From: G963677445 sp963678275
GTDB lineage: Bacteria > Bacteroidota > Ignavibacteria > Ignavibacteriales > Melioribacteraceae
Reading direction: 5' to 3'
DNA length: 64,000 nucleotides
Assembly (NCBI GenBank): GCA_963678275.1
Contig: OY782765.1
Location: forward strand, 558,001 to 622,000
Below the pieces are notes generated by a model, which saw nothing but the letters and a program-made list of their open reading frames with translations, was not told where the DNA came from and ran no database searches. The stretch's first letter is position 1; each line of letters opens with the position of its first letter. Below are positions 35,520 through 45,386 of this stretch, piece after piece. The position numbers and the translations under genes are program-made.

Positions 35520-38231
35520 CTATGTATTGTGAAACAAAATCCTAAAAACCGAACCTTTTCCTTTTTCACTATCAACGGTGATTTCAGCGTTATTTAGCTG
35601 GCAATATTTCTGGACAAGGGCGAGTCCCAGTCCGTTACCTTCAAATCTTCTCGTATAACCCTGTTCCTCCTGTGTGAAGGCGGTAAAAAGATGTGGAATA
35701 TATTCTTTAGAGATACCTATGCCTGTATCCCTGACCTCGATAATATATTGTTTTCGCTTATCTCTATTAAGATTTACAGTTACAGAGCCTGACTCAGTAT
35801 ATTTTATAGCATTGTCAATTAAATTGCCGAGCATCTGGGTAACGGTATAAAGATCAGCCTCAATATCGTGATGATCAGTATTATTATTTATATTCAGGCT
35901 GAGATTCTTTTCTTTAGCGAGAATGCTATATTCATTTACTATATTTAAAACAACATTATTATAAACATCGAAACTCTCTTTTTTGTATTCATAAGTTCCG
36001 GTTTGTATTTCTGACATATTAAGGAGTAAGTCGATAGTTCTTATTATTCTTTTGCCCGCATTTTTCATGTAATAAAAACTTTGTTCCATATCAGAATCAA
36101 GTTCTTCGGAAAATTCCTCTCTTATCAAACTGGAGAAACTTAATATTGTATTTATGGGTGTTCTGATTTCATGGGATATCTGGGCGAGGAATTCTGATTT
36201 CAATTTATCCGATTTTTCGGCTTTTACTTTGGCGGCGACAAGCGCTTCTTCTGAATTTTTTCTGATTATCGCGTTTGTAATAATATGTCCGACAATGTTA
36301 ACTATTTCAGATTCTTCCTGTTTCCAGTTGCGTATTCGCCCGACAGATTCCAGCGCGAGAAAACCAAGTGGTTCTCCTTCGGAAAGAAGAGGAGTAGCGA
36401 GAATTGATTTTGTGTTACTATTTTCAAAATAAAGTTTTTCACTTTCTCCGAGGAAATTGATTTCGGCGATATTGTCTATCCGTAAACTTTGTTCACCTTC
36501 AATAATGGCTTTCGCGAGTTTATCATTTTCTATATCAACTACAGGTCGTATCACTGTATGATATTTCTCATCTTTATACCAAGAGCTTAATATTTCAAAG
36601 GTCCCGCTCTTTTTAACATGAATAAAAATATAACTTCTTTCAACATCAGTAAACTCACACAACATGCCCAATGCGTTATTAATTGACAGCTCAATTTGTT
36701 CCATTGGAATGCTTATCAGATCGGCTGATAAATCCATGACCAGTTTTTTAAAGTTTACAAATCTGATAAACTCTTCTTCCGATAATTTCTTTTGAGTAAT
36801 ATCGGTAATAACGGCAAAGCTGCCATCGAAATTACCATAATCATTATACATCGGCTGAGGTGAAATATTCGTTATAAGTTTATTACCATCCTTTTTCTTC
36901 CAGGTTAAAATATAGTTGTCGATATAACCATTTTTTCTGAGAGTAAACTGAAGATCGTACGTTTTTTGATTATTTTCATCCAGTAGGTCTTTTGTGTAAA
37001 GGCCAAGAAGTTCTTCGCGTGTATATCCGAGCATTTCACAAAATTTAGGATTTACATATAATAGTTTACCCGCTTCATTAACTGCCGCCAGACCGTCATT
37101 CATCGATTCGACGAGTTTTCTGTATTTCTCTTCACTCTTTTTTAACGCGACTTCGGCATTTTTTCTTTCAGTTATTTCTCTGATAACGGCGAGCATCATT
37201 TCCTGATCATCGATGCAAATTAATTTCAGGTTTACTTCTCCCCAGAATATACGACCCGATTGTGTTGAGGCATTCAGTTCAAATAACGACTTTTTATTTT
37301 CTTTAACCCGGGAAAGCCACTTTTCAGTGCAGTCGGGTACCTCGGAAGTGTAAATATCTAAAATTTCTTCAATTTTTTTTCCTTTGATATATTCAATAGT
37401 GAGATCAAACAGAGCTTTTCCCGACTCGTTTATCTCACGAATATAACCATCAACCCCGTCGAATAATATTATGGCCTCGTTTGTGACATTAAATATTTCG
37501 CTGTATTTAATTTCACTTGATTTGAGCGCTTCTTCAGTTTCGATGTTTTTTCTTTGTAATCTTTCACCGTGTAAGATAATATAGATCGATAATAAAAATG
37601 TAATTAGCAGAATAATGATAAAAATAATATATACTTTATGAGTAAGAGCTTCCACTTCCAGTTTTACATCTTCAATATATATTCCGGTTCCGAGTATCCA
37701 CCCCCATGGTTCGAATAATTTTACATAGGATAATTTTTCAACAATATTCGTACTGTCATCCTTCCATTGCCACATATAATCCACATAACCACAGCCACTA
37801 TCCTTGGCGAGTTTAACGAATTCAAGAAATAATCTTTTCCCATTGGGATCTTTGAAATCGGAAAGATCTTTCCCTATAAGATCTTGCCTGTAGGGATGAA
37901 CGATCATAGTGGGCGCCATGTCGTTAATCCAGAAATAGTCTTTATTTTCCGGACCATATCTTAAGCTTGTGATTCTAAGTTCCGCTCTTTTTTGCGCTTC
38001 CCGCAGAGTAAGTTCCCCCTTTTTGACTCTTTCATTATAATCGTCAAGAAGTTCAGATACAGTAGCTGTTAATTCTCTGATCATTAATCTTCTTGAAGAC
38101 ATAAGATTATTCTCCAGAGAAGGAAGGCTGATCTCAAATATTACTATAAAAAACAGGATGACGGTTATAGTTACAGGCAGAACAGTCCTGAAAATAACAT
38201 TTTTCCAATATGGGTGATTTCTTTTTTTCAT
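35520..38231 (-). CDS. Membrane sensor histidine kinase: Cache, two PAS, GAF, HisKA, HATPase
   Basis: A 903-residue sensor. Two membrane helices (about residues 12-32 and 198-220) flank an sCache-type periplasmic domain containing YFWINDMAPTMIVHP and WGWILGTGIY. Two PAS domains (about 235-350, 365-480), a GAF domain (about 500-650), a HisKA dimerisation domain with the phospho-acceptor in QISHEIRTP, and an ATPase domain with NLIDNAIKY, RDTGIGI and EGNGLGLAL follow. No receiver is fused and no response regulator is adjacent. Its kinase core is very similar to that of the kinase at 43525. Probably senses a small carboxylate-like ligand outside the inner membrane, as other sCache proteins do. 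Confidence 0.92.
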   Translation of the reverse strand: MKKRNHPYWKNVIFRTVLPVTITVILFFIVIFEISLPSLENNLMSSRRLMIRELTATVSELLDDYNERVKKGELTLREAQKRAELRITSLRYGPENKDYFWINDMAPTMIVHPYRQDLIGKDLSDFKDPNGKRLFLEFVKLAKDSGCGYVDYMWQWKDDSTNIVEKLSYVKLFEPWGWILGTGIYIEDVKLEVEALTHKVYIIFIIILLITFLLSIYIILHGERLQRKNIETEEALKSSEIKYSEIFNVTNEAIILFDGVDGYIREINESGKALFDLTIEYIKGKKIEEILDIYTSEVPDCTEKWLSRVKENKKSLFELNASTQSGRIFWGEVNLKLICIDDQEMMLAVIREITERKNAEVALKKSEEKYRKLVESMNDGLAAVNEAGKLLYVNPKFCEMLGYTREELLGLYTKDLLDENNQKTYDLQFTLRKNGYIDNYILTWKKKDGNKLITNISPQPMYNDYGNFDGSFAVITDITQKKLSEEEFIRFVNFKKLVMDLSADLISIPMEQIELSINNALGMLCEFTDVERSYIFIHVKKSGTFEILSSWYKDEKYHTVIRPVVDIENDKLAKAIIEGEQSLRIDNIAEINFLGESEKLYFENSNTKSILATPLLSEGEPLGFLALESVGRIRNWKQEESEIVNIVGHIITNAIIRKNSEEALVAAKVKAEKSDKLKSEFLAQISHEIRTPINTILSFSSLIREEFSEELDSDMEQSFYYMKNAGKRIIRTIDLLLNMSEIQTGTYEYKKESFDVYNNVVLNIVNEYSILAKEKNLSLNINNNTDHHDIEADLYTVTQMLGNLIDNAIKYTESGSVTVNLNRDKRKQYIIEVRDTGIGISKEYIPHLFTAFTQEEQGYTRRFEGNGLGLALVQKYCQLNNAEITVDSEKGKGSVFRILFHNT

Positions 38232-38653
38232 AAAAATCCGGTTAAATGCAACATCATTTATACAGAACTGCCGTTATATGAGTCCAGAAGACGGGCTGAC
38301 ATTTTATAAATATAAATAAAATAATTTCCAATTAATAGTATTTTTTTTCGCTGAAGCCGTAATATTAACAAATTGTTAAATATTTTCTATTATCGGAGAC
38401 ATATTAATTTTGTTTAACAAGTATGACTATTACGAGATAAAGATTGATTTATTTGATTACCCTCGTGCATTCTTTAAAAAAGCTTCAACTCTGTTTTCCT
38501 GGAAATAATAACTGAAGATGGTAATAGCTACAACAATATTGTTGTGAAATAATCACTTACAGGTGATTAAAAATTAACTCATCGGCAAACACAGGAATAA
38601 AGAATAATATATATATGGTTGAAGAATGAACACTATATTGAATTATCAGAAGA
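38232..38653. other. Intergenic region upstream of the Cache kinase with two palindromes
   Basis: No coding sequence. It contains a perfect 16-bp palindrome ACAACAAT/ATTGTTGT (38530-38545) and a small inverted repeat AATCAC-TTACAG-GTGATT (38551-38568), both about 300 bases before the kinase start on the minus strand. They could be operators or structural elements; the evidence is position only. Confidence 0.4.
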
Positions 38654-38693
38654 TAAAAAAAATCCCCTGTCCATGTTTAACACAGACAGGGGA
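38654..38693 (-). terminator. Rho-independent terminator of the OmpA-family gene
   Basis: On the minus strand TCCCCTGTC (complement of 38685-38693) pairs with GACAGGGGA (complement of 38663-38671), followed by a T run (38654-38662). The loop is 13 bases. Confidence 0.92.
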
Positions 38694-38715
38694 GGAAGGC
38701 AATTGATAAGAAAAA

Positions 38716-40239
38716 CTATTTTACTCTTTTAAATTCAATTCTTCTGTTTTTCGCGCGCCCATCTTTTGTATTGTTATTCGCGATAGGGTTGCTCTCGCCA
38801 TATCCCTTTGCTTCAAGGCGAGCGGCTTTTATACCATTTTCTATCAGCCAGCTTCTCACAGATTCAGCTCTTGACTGAGAAAGTTTCTGATTTGAGGAGG
38901 CGCTTCCGACATTATCTGTATATCCGCCAATTTCCACTGTAATATCAGAATAAATTTTGAGTGTTCTGAGCACATCCTTCAGTTTAACTTCAGATTCAGC
39001 CTTAATATCCGCGCTGCCGGTTTCAAACTGAATACCTTCAAGCACTATCGCTGTTTCTTTTTTGATTACATCATCGGATTTATCATTCGGATCAGTGCCT
39101 CTTCTTACTTCTGTGTAATCATCAACCGTACCTTTGTCGGTATCTTTTGAAAGAGGATTGGTATTGTATTTTGTTACTTCTTCACCGTCGTTCAACTTAT
39201 CTGAATCAGTATCTTTTTTCAGCGGATCTGTTTTTGTTTTTTCCAATTCTCTGTTATCAAAGAGTCCGTCATCATCAGTATCTTTTTTCAGCGGATTTGT
39301 TTTGTGTTTCATCAATTCGTCATAGTCATTCAAAGAATCACCATCTGAATCAACCTTCAACGGATCTGTTTTGTGTTTATTGATTTCATCATAATCATTT
39401 AGCTTATCACCATCTGAATCAGCTTTAACAGGATTGGTATCCCATTTTTTGATTTCATCGTAATCTGAAAGTCCGTCCCCGTCGCTATCGGCTTTTAACG
39501 GGTTAGTTTTGTATTTATTTACTTCCTCGCCATCATTAAGCCCGTCGCCATCTGTATCGGCAATAAGAGGATTTGTGCCAATTTTTTCTTCAAATATGTA
39601 GTCCAGACCATCTTTGTCCTCATCTTTTTCACGAGGTTTAAATTTGTAAGTTATACCAATTCCGGCTTTCAGCAAACCATCGGGCAGACCACCATCATTA
39701 TAATAATTCAGATTTTCCGTTGTGGTTATTTCACCACCCAGACTAAAATCAAAAGCCAATTGTTCACTAACATACCACTCAATCCCCACACCGAGAGGCA
39801 GATAAGCCGCGATGCCGGATTCATCAACCGATTCAGGCGATCCATAAGTAGGTTTGTTGTTAACTGTGTAATAAGAAATTCCAAGCCCGGCATAAAAATA
39901 AGGCCTGCTACTTTCCATTTCGAAAGGTGTATAAAGAAATCTTGCGTCACCACCAAAAATGCCTGACTGATAATAGTGATTTCCAAAAGGATCATCATCA
40001 AGGCCTGCATATAAGCTGTATCCGGCACCATATTCAATACTGTAGGTTTCTGTGTAGGTTTGTCTCCAAAGCGCTCGTAACTGGTATGACATTTTCAAAC
40101 CCGGAGAAAAATCGTATTCATTCAATGGTAATAGCATACTTCCCTGAACCCAAAAACGATTGTACTTTTGCAGATCCTGTGAATGGATGGCTGACAAAGA
40201 TAAAACTACTAATACTAAAGTAAAAAACATTCGTTTCAT
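38716..40239 (-). CDS. OmpA-family outer-membrane protein with thrombospondin-type-3 repeats
   Basis: A 507-residue envelope protein. The ATG at 40239 (MKRMFFTLVLVVLSLSAIHSQ, signal peptide; RBS AGGGAAAA) is chosen over an upstream in-frame start with no support. Residues about 25-200 form a beta-barrel-like N-domain, about 205-385 hold eight calcium-binding TSP3 repeats of 23 residues (NPL..D(T/S)DGD.L.D..E), and about 395-507 the OmpA peptidoglycan-binding domain (FETGSADI, GGYTDNVGS, LSQSRAESVR, NRRIEF). The protein ties the outer membrane to the cell wall; the repeats act as a rigid calcium-dependent stalk. Two TSP3 units (DTDSDK, DTDKGT) have weakened Asp patterns. Confidence 0.92.
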   Translation of the reverse strand: MKRMFFTLVLVVLSLSAIHSQDLQKYNRFWVQGSMLLPLNEYDFSPGLKMSYQLRALWRQTYTETYSIEYGAGYSLYAGLDDDPFGNHYYQSGIFGGDARFLYTPFEMESSRPYFYAGLGISYYTVNNKPTYGSPESVDESGIAAYLPLGVGIEWYVSEQLAFDFSLGGEITTTENLNYYNDGGLPDGLLKAGIGITYKFKPREKDEDKDGLDYIFEEKIGTNPLIADTDGDGLNDGEEVNKYKTNPLKADSDGDGLSDYDEIKKWDTNPVKADSDGDKLNDYDEINKHKTDPLKVDSDGDSLNDYDELMKHKTNPLKKDTDDDGLFDNRELEKTKTDPLKKDTDSDKLNDGEEVTKYNTNPLSKDTDKGTVDDYTEVRRGTDPNDKSDDVIKKETAIVLEGIQFETGSADIKAESEVKLKDVLRTLKIYSDITVEIGGYTDNVGSASSNQKLSQSRAESVRSWLIENGIKAARLEAKGYGESNPIANNNTKDGRAKNRRIEFKRVK

Positions 40240-40525
40240 AATTTTCCCTGTTGTTTTTGTTATGAAAAAATTCGAAACTAATTTACTGGAAGGAGCCGCA
40301 AAATTGTCAATTATTCGATAAAAAGGAAAAAAGATCAGATAAAAAAGAAAAAATGACGGATAAAAAAATCTATTATATATTTCAAATAAATTAAATATAA
40401 TATCTGATTTTAAGTTCAAATGAAATAGAAATGAAGCCCTCTTGAATTATAAAAAGGGAAAAAAATCGTAAGAATGTTTTTAAGTTTTAATAACTCCGCG
40501 CTAATTTGAAGTGTTAGGACGGTAT

Positions 40526-42037
40526 TTATTTCACATACACCAATTTAATGCCAGATCGGTGGTTTTCCGTGGTCAGTTCGGCGAAGTATATGGCTGATGA
40601 TGTTGTGCCGGGAGAAAATGTATATTCATATTCACCTTTCCTGAGAAACCCTTTTTGCAGCGATTTAACAGATTCGCCTAATGCGTTATATATCTTTAGT
40701 GTTACGTATCCATCTTCAGGAAGAGAAAAACGAATTTTTGTTTCCGGATTGAATGGATTAGGATAGTTACAGAAAAGGAGAGGATTCTGATTTTGCGATT
40801 CACTGAATTCAACTTTTGTTATCGGGGAAAAGGTTGCTGTAATATTATATTGTAGCCCATTAAGAACCTCTGTATTCTCAATATATTTATAATATGCCGC
40901 GGTGTATTCTGATGTGACAGATTCATTACATTCAACTGCTATATACCATAATCCAGGTTCAGCGTCTGAAATACTTAAATTTTTACCACTTCCGGGATTT
41001 GTATCACATTGATCAAAATTATCGGGAGTTGCAGGTTCACCGGATTTTAAATATAGATTAAAATTGTAATCTTCTTCACCATCGAGAGATATATCAAGAT
41101 CGGAGGAGGAATCAAGCCGAATGACAAAGTGATGAAACTGCTGGTCACCGATTTTAGTGTAAGCCGGTAGGTTATCGGAGGTGTTTTTGTCCATTACGCG
41201 GGTTATTCCATTAGTAAGTTCGGCTTTAACCACCGGAATTCCAATACCATCAAGAGCATATAAAAATATCGCTTCAGTTAGTTCGAGTCTTTCACCGGAA
41301 TCAAATCCTTCGGGATGACAGCCGACCACGACACCTCTGCCTGTGGTATCAGAAACTTTCCAGGCCCATGAACTTGGTTTTTCATGCATTGGATAGTCAG
41401 GTGTATTATAGAGCATTAAAACCTCTGTTCCGGCAGGATAGTTATTATCATCCCGGGCATAGTTGCTATAACAGAATGCGAGACTGTCTATAGCCAGATC
41501 ACCTCCAAAGTCTCTGTAATTCAGCAGGGAAGAGGTATCGGGCAAAGTCTGGTTTGCTGAAAAGGGACAAATTGTAACCCGTTGAATCATACCCGGCCAA
41601 ATCGAATAATAACTATATTGTTGAAAACCATCTCTTCCGGAACTGAATAAGGCTGAACCAGCGCATGAACCGGAAAAGCTTCCGCCATTATTATAAAATT
41701 CTCTTATCCTGTTTCTTCCTTCCGAATTGAGTGACTGTCCATGCGTTACCGATGATCCGCCATTTGTGTAAATAAGTTTGAAACGTGGTTTGCCATCGGG
41801 ATATAGCAGAACCCCGTTCTCATCGTTCTCATTGCCGACGATTAGTTCGTTTTGAATAAGCTGATTTTCCGTATTTATAAATTCATATTCCAGGTTTAAT
41901 GAGCTTACAGCCGGCAGATCAAAATATGAGAGCCCGACCCCCCCGTCAATAAAAATATCTTTATGGAATCCCTGCCCTGAAATATTGAATTGAAGTAAAA
42001 AAGTGAAACTGAAAAAGAAAGCTTTTAATGGATTCAT
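40526..42037 (-). CDS. T9SS-secreted class I amidotransferase-like (BPL_N-type) protein with PPC domain
   Basis: A 503-residue protein: signal peptide (to about residue 22, ...FNISGQ), an amidotransferase-like domain (about 25-265) with nucleophile elbow GSCAGSAL and a histidine in VVVGCHPEG, a bacterial pre-peptidase C-terminal (PPC) beta domain (about 290-390; FVIRLDSSSDLDISLDGEEDYNFNLYL), and a T9SS sorting domain (NYPNPFNPETKI...). The YTNGGSSVTHG...FYNNGGSFSGSCAG block matches the N-terminal domain seen in large biotin-protein ligases. Cys and His support catalytic potential, but the reaction is unknown; a Cys-dependent hydrolase or peptidase on the cell surface is plausible. Confidence 0.85.
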   Translation of the reverse strand: MNPLKAFFFSFTFLLQFNISGQGFHKDIFIDGGVGLSYFDLPAVSSLNLEYEFINTENQLIQNELIVGNENDENGVLLYPDGKPRFKLIYTNGGSSVTHGQSLNSEGRNRIREFYNNGGSFSGSCAGSALFSSGRDGFQQYSYYSIWPGMIQRVTICPFSANQTLPDTSSLLNYRDFGGDLAIDSLAFCYSNYARDDNNYPAGTEVLMLYNTPDYPMHEKPSSWAWKVSDTTGRGVVVGCHPEGFDSGERLELTEAIFLYALDGIGIPVVKAELTNGITRVMDKNTSDNLPAYTKIGDQQFHHFVIRLDSSSDLDISLDGEEDYNFNLYLKSGEPATPDNFDQCDTNPGSGKNLSISDAEPGLWYIAVECNESVTSEYTAAYYKYIENTEVLNGLQYNITATFSPITKVEFSESQNQNPLLFCNYPNPFNPETKIRFSLPEDGYVTLKIYNALGESVKSLQKGFLRKGEYEYTFSPGTTSSAIYFAELTTENHRSGIKLVYVK

Positions 42038-42240
42038 TATATTCTCCTGAATTTTATTTTGAAAATAGTTAGTCAGGCAGAATTAATAAAAAGTAATTCT
42101 TTCAGCGGTCACATGCTTCTATCAGTGTGACAATATACTTCATAAAGAACACAATCTTATTGAAAGATTTTATTGCCGTGGTTTAGTTTCACCGAGGGCG
42201 GATACCAATTTTCTTATGAGAAAAAGTTAATTATCCGTTA

Positions 42241-42810
42241 TCAGATATCTTTTTCCAATAAGCCGTAAATGACGCTATCCAGATATTTACCCCCGAAAAA
42301 ATAGTTTTCGCGAAAATGAGCTTCCCTTCGGAAATTTAATTTTTCGAGAAGTTTTATCGACGATAAATTTTCGGGATTCACATTAGCTTCGAGACGGTGA
42401 AATTTAAGCTGCTCAAAAGAAAACCTGATTATTTCTTTCAGGGCTTCTCTCATATATCCATTACCCTGATAATCTGGTTTTAACGCGTATCCTGTTTCAG
42501 CAAAATTATTTTTATAATCAATGCTGAATAAACCGATATATCCCATAAACTTTTTATTTAATCTGTGCTCCAATACCCAGCTAATCTGTTTTTTTTCCCT
42601 GAATCCATTGACAATTTTAATCAGGAACTGCTCAGCCTCTTTTTTACTCTTAAGATAATTTGTATCCATATATTTCATAACTGAATCATCTGATCGAATT
42701 TCCAGTAAGTCATCGACATCCGTCATATTAAATTCCCTGAGAGTAATTCTTTCGGTAAATAATTCAGGGAATGGTCCCTCAAATATATTTTTACTGTTTT
42801 CTTTATTCAT
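42241..42810 (-). CDS. RimJ/RimL-type GNAT N-acetyltransferase
   Basis: A 189-residue GNAT protein (Acetyltransf_3 type): TERITLRE at the N-terminus, IGLFSIDYKNNFAETGYAL, the acetyl-CoA pyrophosphate loop YQGNGYMREA and NLSSIKLLEKLNFRREA. The ATG at 42810 has GGA at a good distance and is preferred over 42822, though the difference is four residues. Such enzymes acetylate protein N-termini or small amines; substrate unknown. Monocistronic. Confidence 0.88.
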   Translation of the reverse strand: MNKENSKNIFEGPFPELFTERITLREFNMTDVDDLLEIRSDDSVMKYMDTNYLKSKKEAEQFLIKIVNGFREKKQISWVLEHRLNKKFMGYIGLFSIDYKNNFAETGYALKPDYQGNGYMREALKEIIRFSFEQLKFHRLEANVNPENLSSIKLLEKLNFRREAHFRENYFFGGKYLDSVIYGLLEKDI

Positions 42811-43524
42811 CTTTATCCACATTTTAAGAAATAAATTGACGACAAATTAACCAATACCTATACATGTTCCAATTTAAGTCGGGGACCAAAAATAATAATT
42901 CTTAAAGATTATTAAAATTTCATTTAGGTTGATAGTGAATATTTTGTCCGGATTATTTACTTTTTGTTCGCTTCAGGGGAATAAAGGAGTACTTTTCCGC
43001 GCAGAGGGATAACACCAGGATTTCTTAGTCGGGAGAATTATTTCCGGATTGCGGATCAGTGAAAAAAAATCTAAATTGAATGATAATTTAACGTCTATAC
43101 GATATAAGATTTTCTATTAACATTTTCGTTATACAAGATCAGATTTCGGTATTTCTGTCGTGACACGATCTTTACATCCAAAAAACAGTTATCAAACCGG
43201 AAAAACATGACTTTCGAACCAGTAATAGAAAAAAAGCGCCGTTCCCGCGCAGGTTTTGCCATAGGCAGATAAACAGAAATCAAAATTTGAGTTATAAGTA
43301 TATGTTTTCTATTTCTGCTCCCTGATATCGAACTGACATTATAATATTATTTGTATGGCTTTTGTTATTTCCTGTTTCGGATGAATTAAAAAACGGTTTT
43401 GTATTACAGTGAATATTAAATAAACAGAGTTAATTTTCGATTATAAATAATTATCTATAATAAAAAATAGCTGAAAAAATCAGGATTTTATGATTTGCAG
43501 GCTATTATCAGAATGGGAGTCAAA
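42811..43524. other. 714-bp gene-free region
   Basis: Divergent region between the acetyltransferase and a cytosolic histidine kinase. It is AT-rich with scattered stops on both strands; a short minus-strand frame at 43095-43283 has no RBS, domain or coding-like residue pattern. No strong palindrome or repeat was found. It probably contains two promoters. Confidence 0.5.
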
Positions 43525-45303
43525 ATGAAAGCGGACGATTTTCCCGGTATTGTTATAGTTGATCTGAAATCAGGCTCAATTATCGACTGCGATAATGAAT
43601 TTTGCAGATTAACAGGTTTGTCTAAAAATAATTTGGTGGGCCAAATATATGCAACCCTCTCTGACGATAAAGATTTCCCGGATGTTTTAAATGTTAGCAG
43701 GGTTTGGTTTTCGGGTGTGCCATTTCAACGCACATTTGTTTTTACCTCCGTCAATGAGCAAACTTGCGCGATAATTTTATTTAAACCGGAAAACAGGGTG
43801 AAAGCCGGTTTTTTGAGCGAATCATTATTAAATGAAATACTGGATATCCTGCCGGCTCCGGTTTATTATAAAAACAGGGAAGGGACCTATCTTGGATGCA
43901 ATATCGCTTTCACAGAATATTCGGGGCTAAGCAAAGAAGATATAACCGGCAAGAAGGCTTCTGAAATAATTCCCGAGGAGAATATTGAGCTGTTTTCATC
44001 TAAAGATGATCTGTTGTTAAAAAACGGGATCAACCAGATTTTTGAAACTTCCCTGAGATATGCTGACGGGACTGATCACCAGGTAGTAATTTTCCAGAGA
44101 GTATTTCATGAAGATGATAATAATATTTCAGGGATAGTAGGTGTAATTCTTGATATTACTGAGCGAAAAAGTGTTGAAAAAGCTTTAATACAAAGTGAGG
44201 AAAGATTCCGGGAATTGGTTGAGAATGCCACAATAGGGATATACCGTACTTCGCCTTCAGGAAAATTTAAAATGGCGAACCTGGCCTTATTGAATCTGTT
44301 TGGGTATGATTCTCTTCAGGAGTTAAAGAATATTGATATTTCGCGCGAGGGATATGTAAATCCGGATGACCGGGAAACATTTATGCGAATACTTGATGAA
44401 GAAGGAAGGATATATGGCTTTGAAAGTAAATGGAAGAAAAAAACCGGTGAGACAATATTTATTAGGGAAAGCGCGAGGGAAGTCAGAGACAAAAGGGGAA
44501 AACTCAGGTATTATGAAGGAGCTATTGAGGACATCACTGAAAAAAAAGATGCCGAGTTTGAGCTAATTGAGGCAAGGAAAAAAGCTGAAGAATCAGATAA
44601 ACTAAAATCTGAGTTTCTCGCACAGGTATCACACGAGATAAGAACACCTTTAAATGCCATTCTTAGTTTTCTTGATCTGGTGCGCCTGGAACTCGATGAA
44701 AAAAATGATAAAGAATTGCTTGAGAGTTTTGCGGTGATCGATTCTTCCGGAAGGAGACTGACACGGACGGTCGATATGATCTTAAACATGGCTCAATTGC
44801 AGGCGGGCACTTATCAACCCACATTTGAGAAGTTTGATCTCTATTATTTTGTTTTGCTTACAATGACACAAAGATATTATAACCGCGCTAAAAATAAAGG
44901 GCTGGAACTGGAGCTGGTAAAAAAATGTGATATGTGCGAAATTAATGCAGATATTTATTCTGTACAACAGATTTTCAGGCATCTCATTGATAACGCTATT
45001 AAATTTACAGAAAAAGGCAGTGTGCTTATTGAGGTTTATAAAAACAGCGCCGGCGATATAGTGACATCAGTTGCAGATACCGGAATTGGAATAGGGGATG
45101 AATATCTTCCATTTTTATTCGAAACATTTTCTCAGGAAGATAAAGGACTCTCAAGGCGGTTTGAAGGCAACGGGCTGGGTCTTGCGCTGGTTAAAAAATA
45201 TTGCGACCTTAACAACGCTGTTTTGGAAATAAATTCAGAAAAGGGGAAGGGTAGTTCCTTCCGAATTACTTTTTCACAAGAATTCAAAAAAACGGTGATT
45301 TAA
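43525..45303 (+). CDS. Cytosolic multi-PAS histidine kinase
   Basis: A 592-residue kinase with no signal peptide or membrane segment. The ATG at 43525 has GGGAG five bases upstream, which decides it against the in-frame TTG at 43495 and ATG at 43513. Three PAS domains lie at about residues 1-95, 100-220 and 225-345, then HisKA with QVSHEIRTP (about 370) and an HATPase domain with HLIDNAIKF, ADTGIGI and EGNGLGLAL. The kinase core is closely related to that at 35520 (shared FLAQ.SHEIRTP.N.ILSF and EGNGLGLAL(V)KYC.LNNA). No partner regulator adjacent. Confidence 0.92.
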   Translation: MKADDFPGIVIVDLKSGSIIDCDNEFCRLTGLSKNNLVGQIYATLSDDKDFPDVLNVSRVWFSGVPFQRTFVFTSVNEQTCAIILFKPENRVKAGFLSESLLNEILDILPAPVYYKNREGTYLGCNIAFTEYSGLSKEDITGKKASEIIPEENIELFSSKDDLLLKNGINQIFETSLRYADGTDHQVVIFQRVFHEDDNNISGIVGVILDITERKSVEKALIQSEERFRELVENATIGIYRTSPSGKFKMANLALLNLFGYDSLQELKNIDISREGYVNPDDRETFMRILDEEGRIYGFESKWKKKTGETIFIRESAREVRDKRGKLRYYEGAIEDITEKKDAEFELIEARKKAEESDKLKSEFLAQVSHEIRTPLNAILSFLDLVRLELDEKNDKELLESFAVIDSSGRRLTRTVDMILNMAQLQAGTYQPTFEKFDLYYFVLLTMTQRYYNRAKNKGLELELVKKCDMCEINADIYSVQQIFRHLIDNAIKFTEKGSVLIEVYKNSAGDIVTSVADTGIGIGDEYLPFLFETFSQEDKGLSRRFEGNGLGLALVKKYCDLNNAVLEINSEKGKGSSFRITFSQEFKKTVI

Positions 45304-45386
45304 TCGCCGGTTTAAACGATTATATTATTTCCCGAATTATAAAGTGAAGGGAATTTTTGTGTCGATTTTATTACTTTCGCCGCGGA

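Noticed and set aside
39080..39600. Tandem DNA repeat or CRISPR-like array
   Set aside because: The periodicity comes from coding thrombospondin-3 repeats of the OmpA-family protein.
43095..43283. Small minus-strand protein in the 714-bp gap
   Set aside because: No RBS, no recognisable domain and composition like non-coding DNA.
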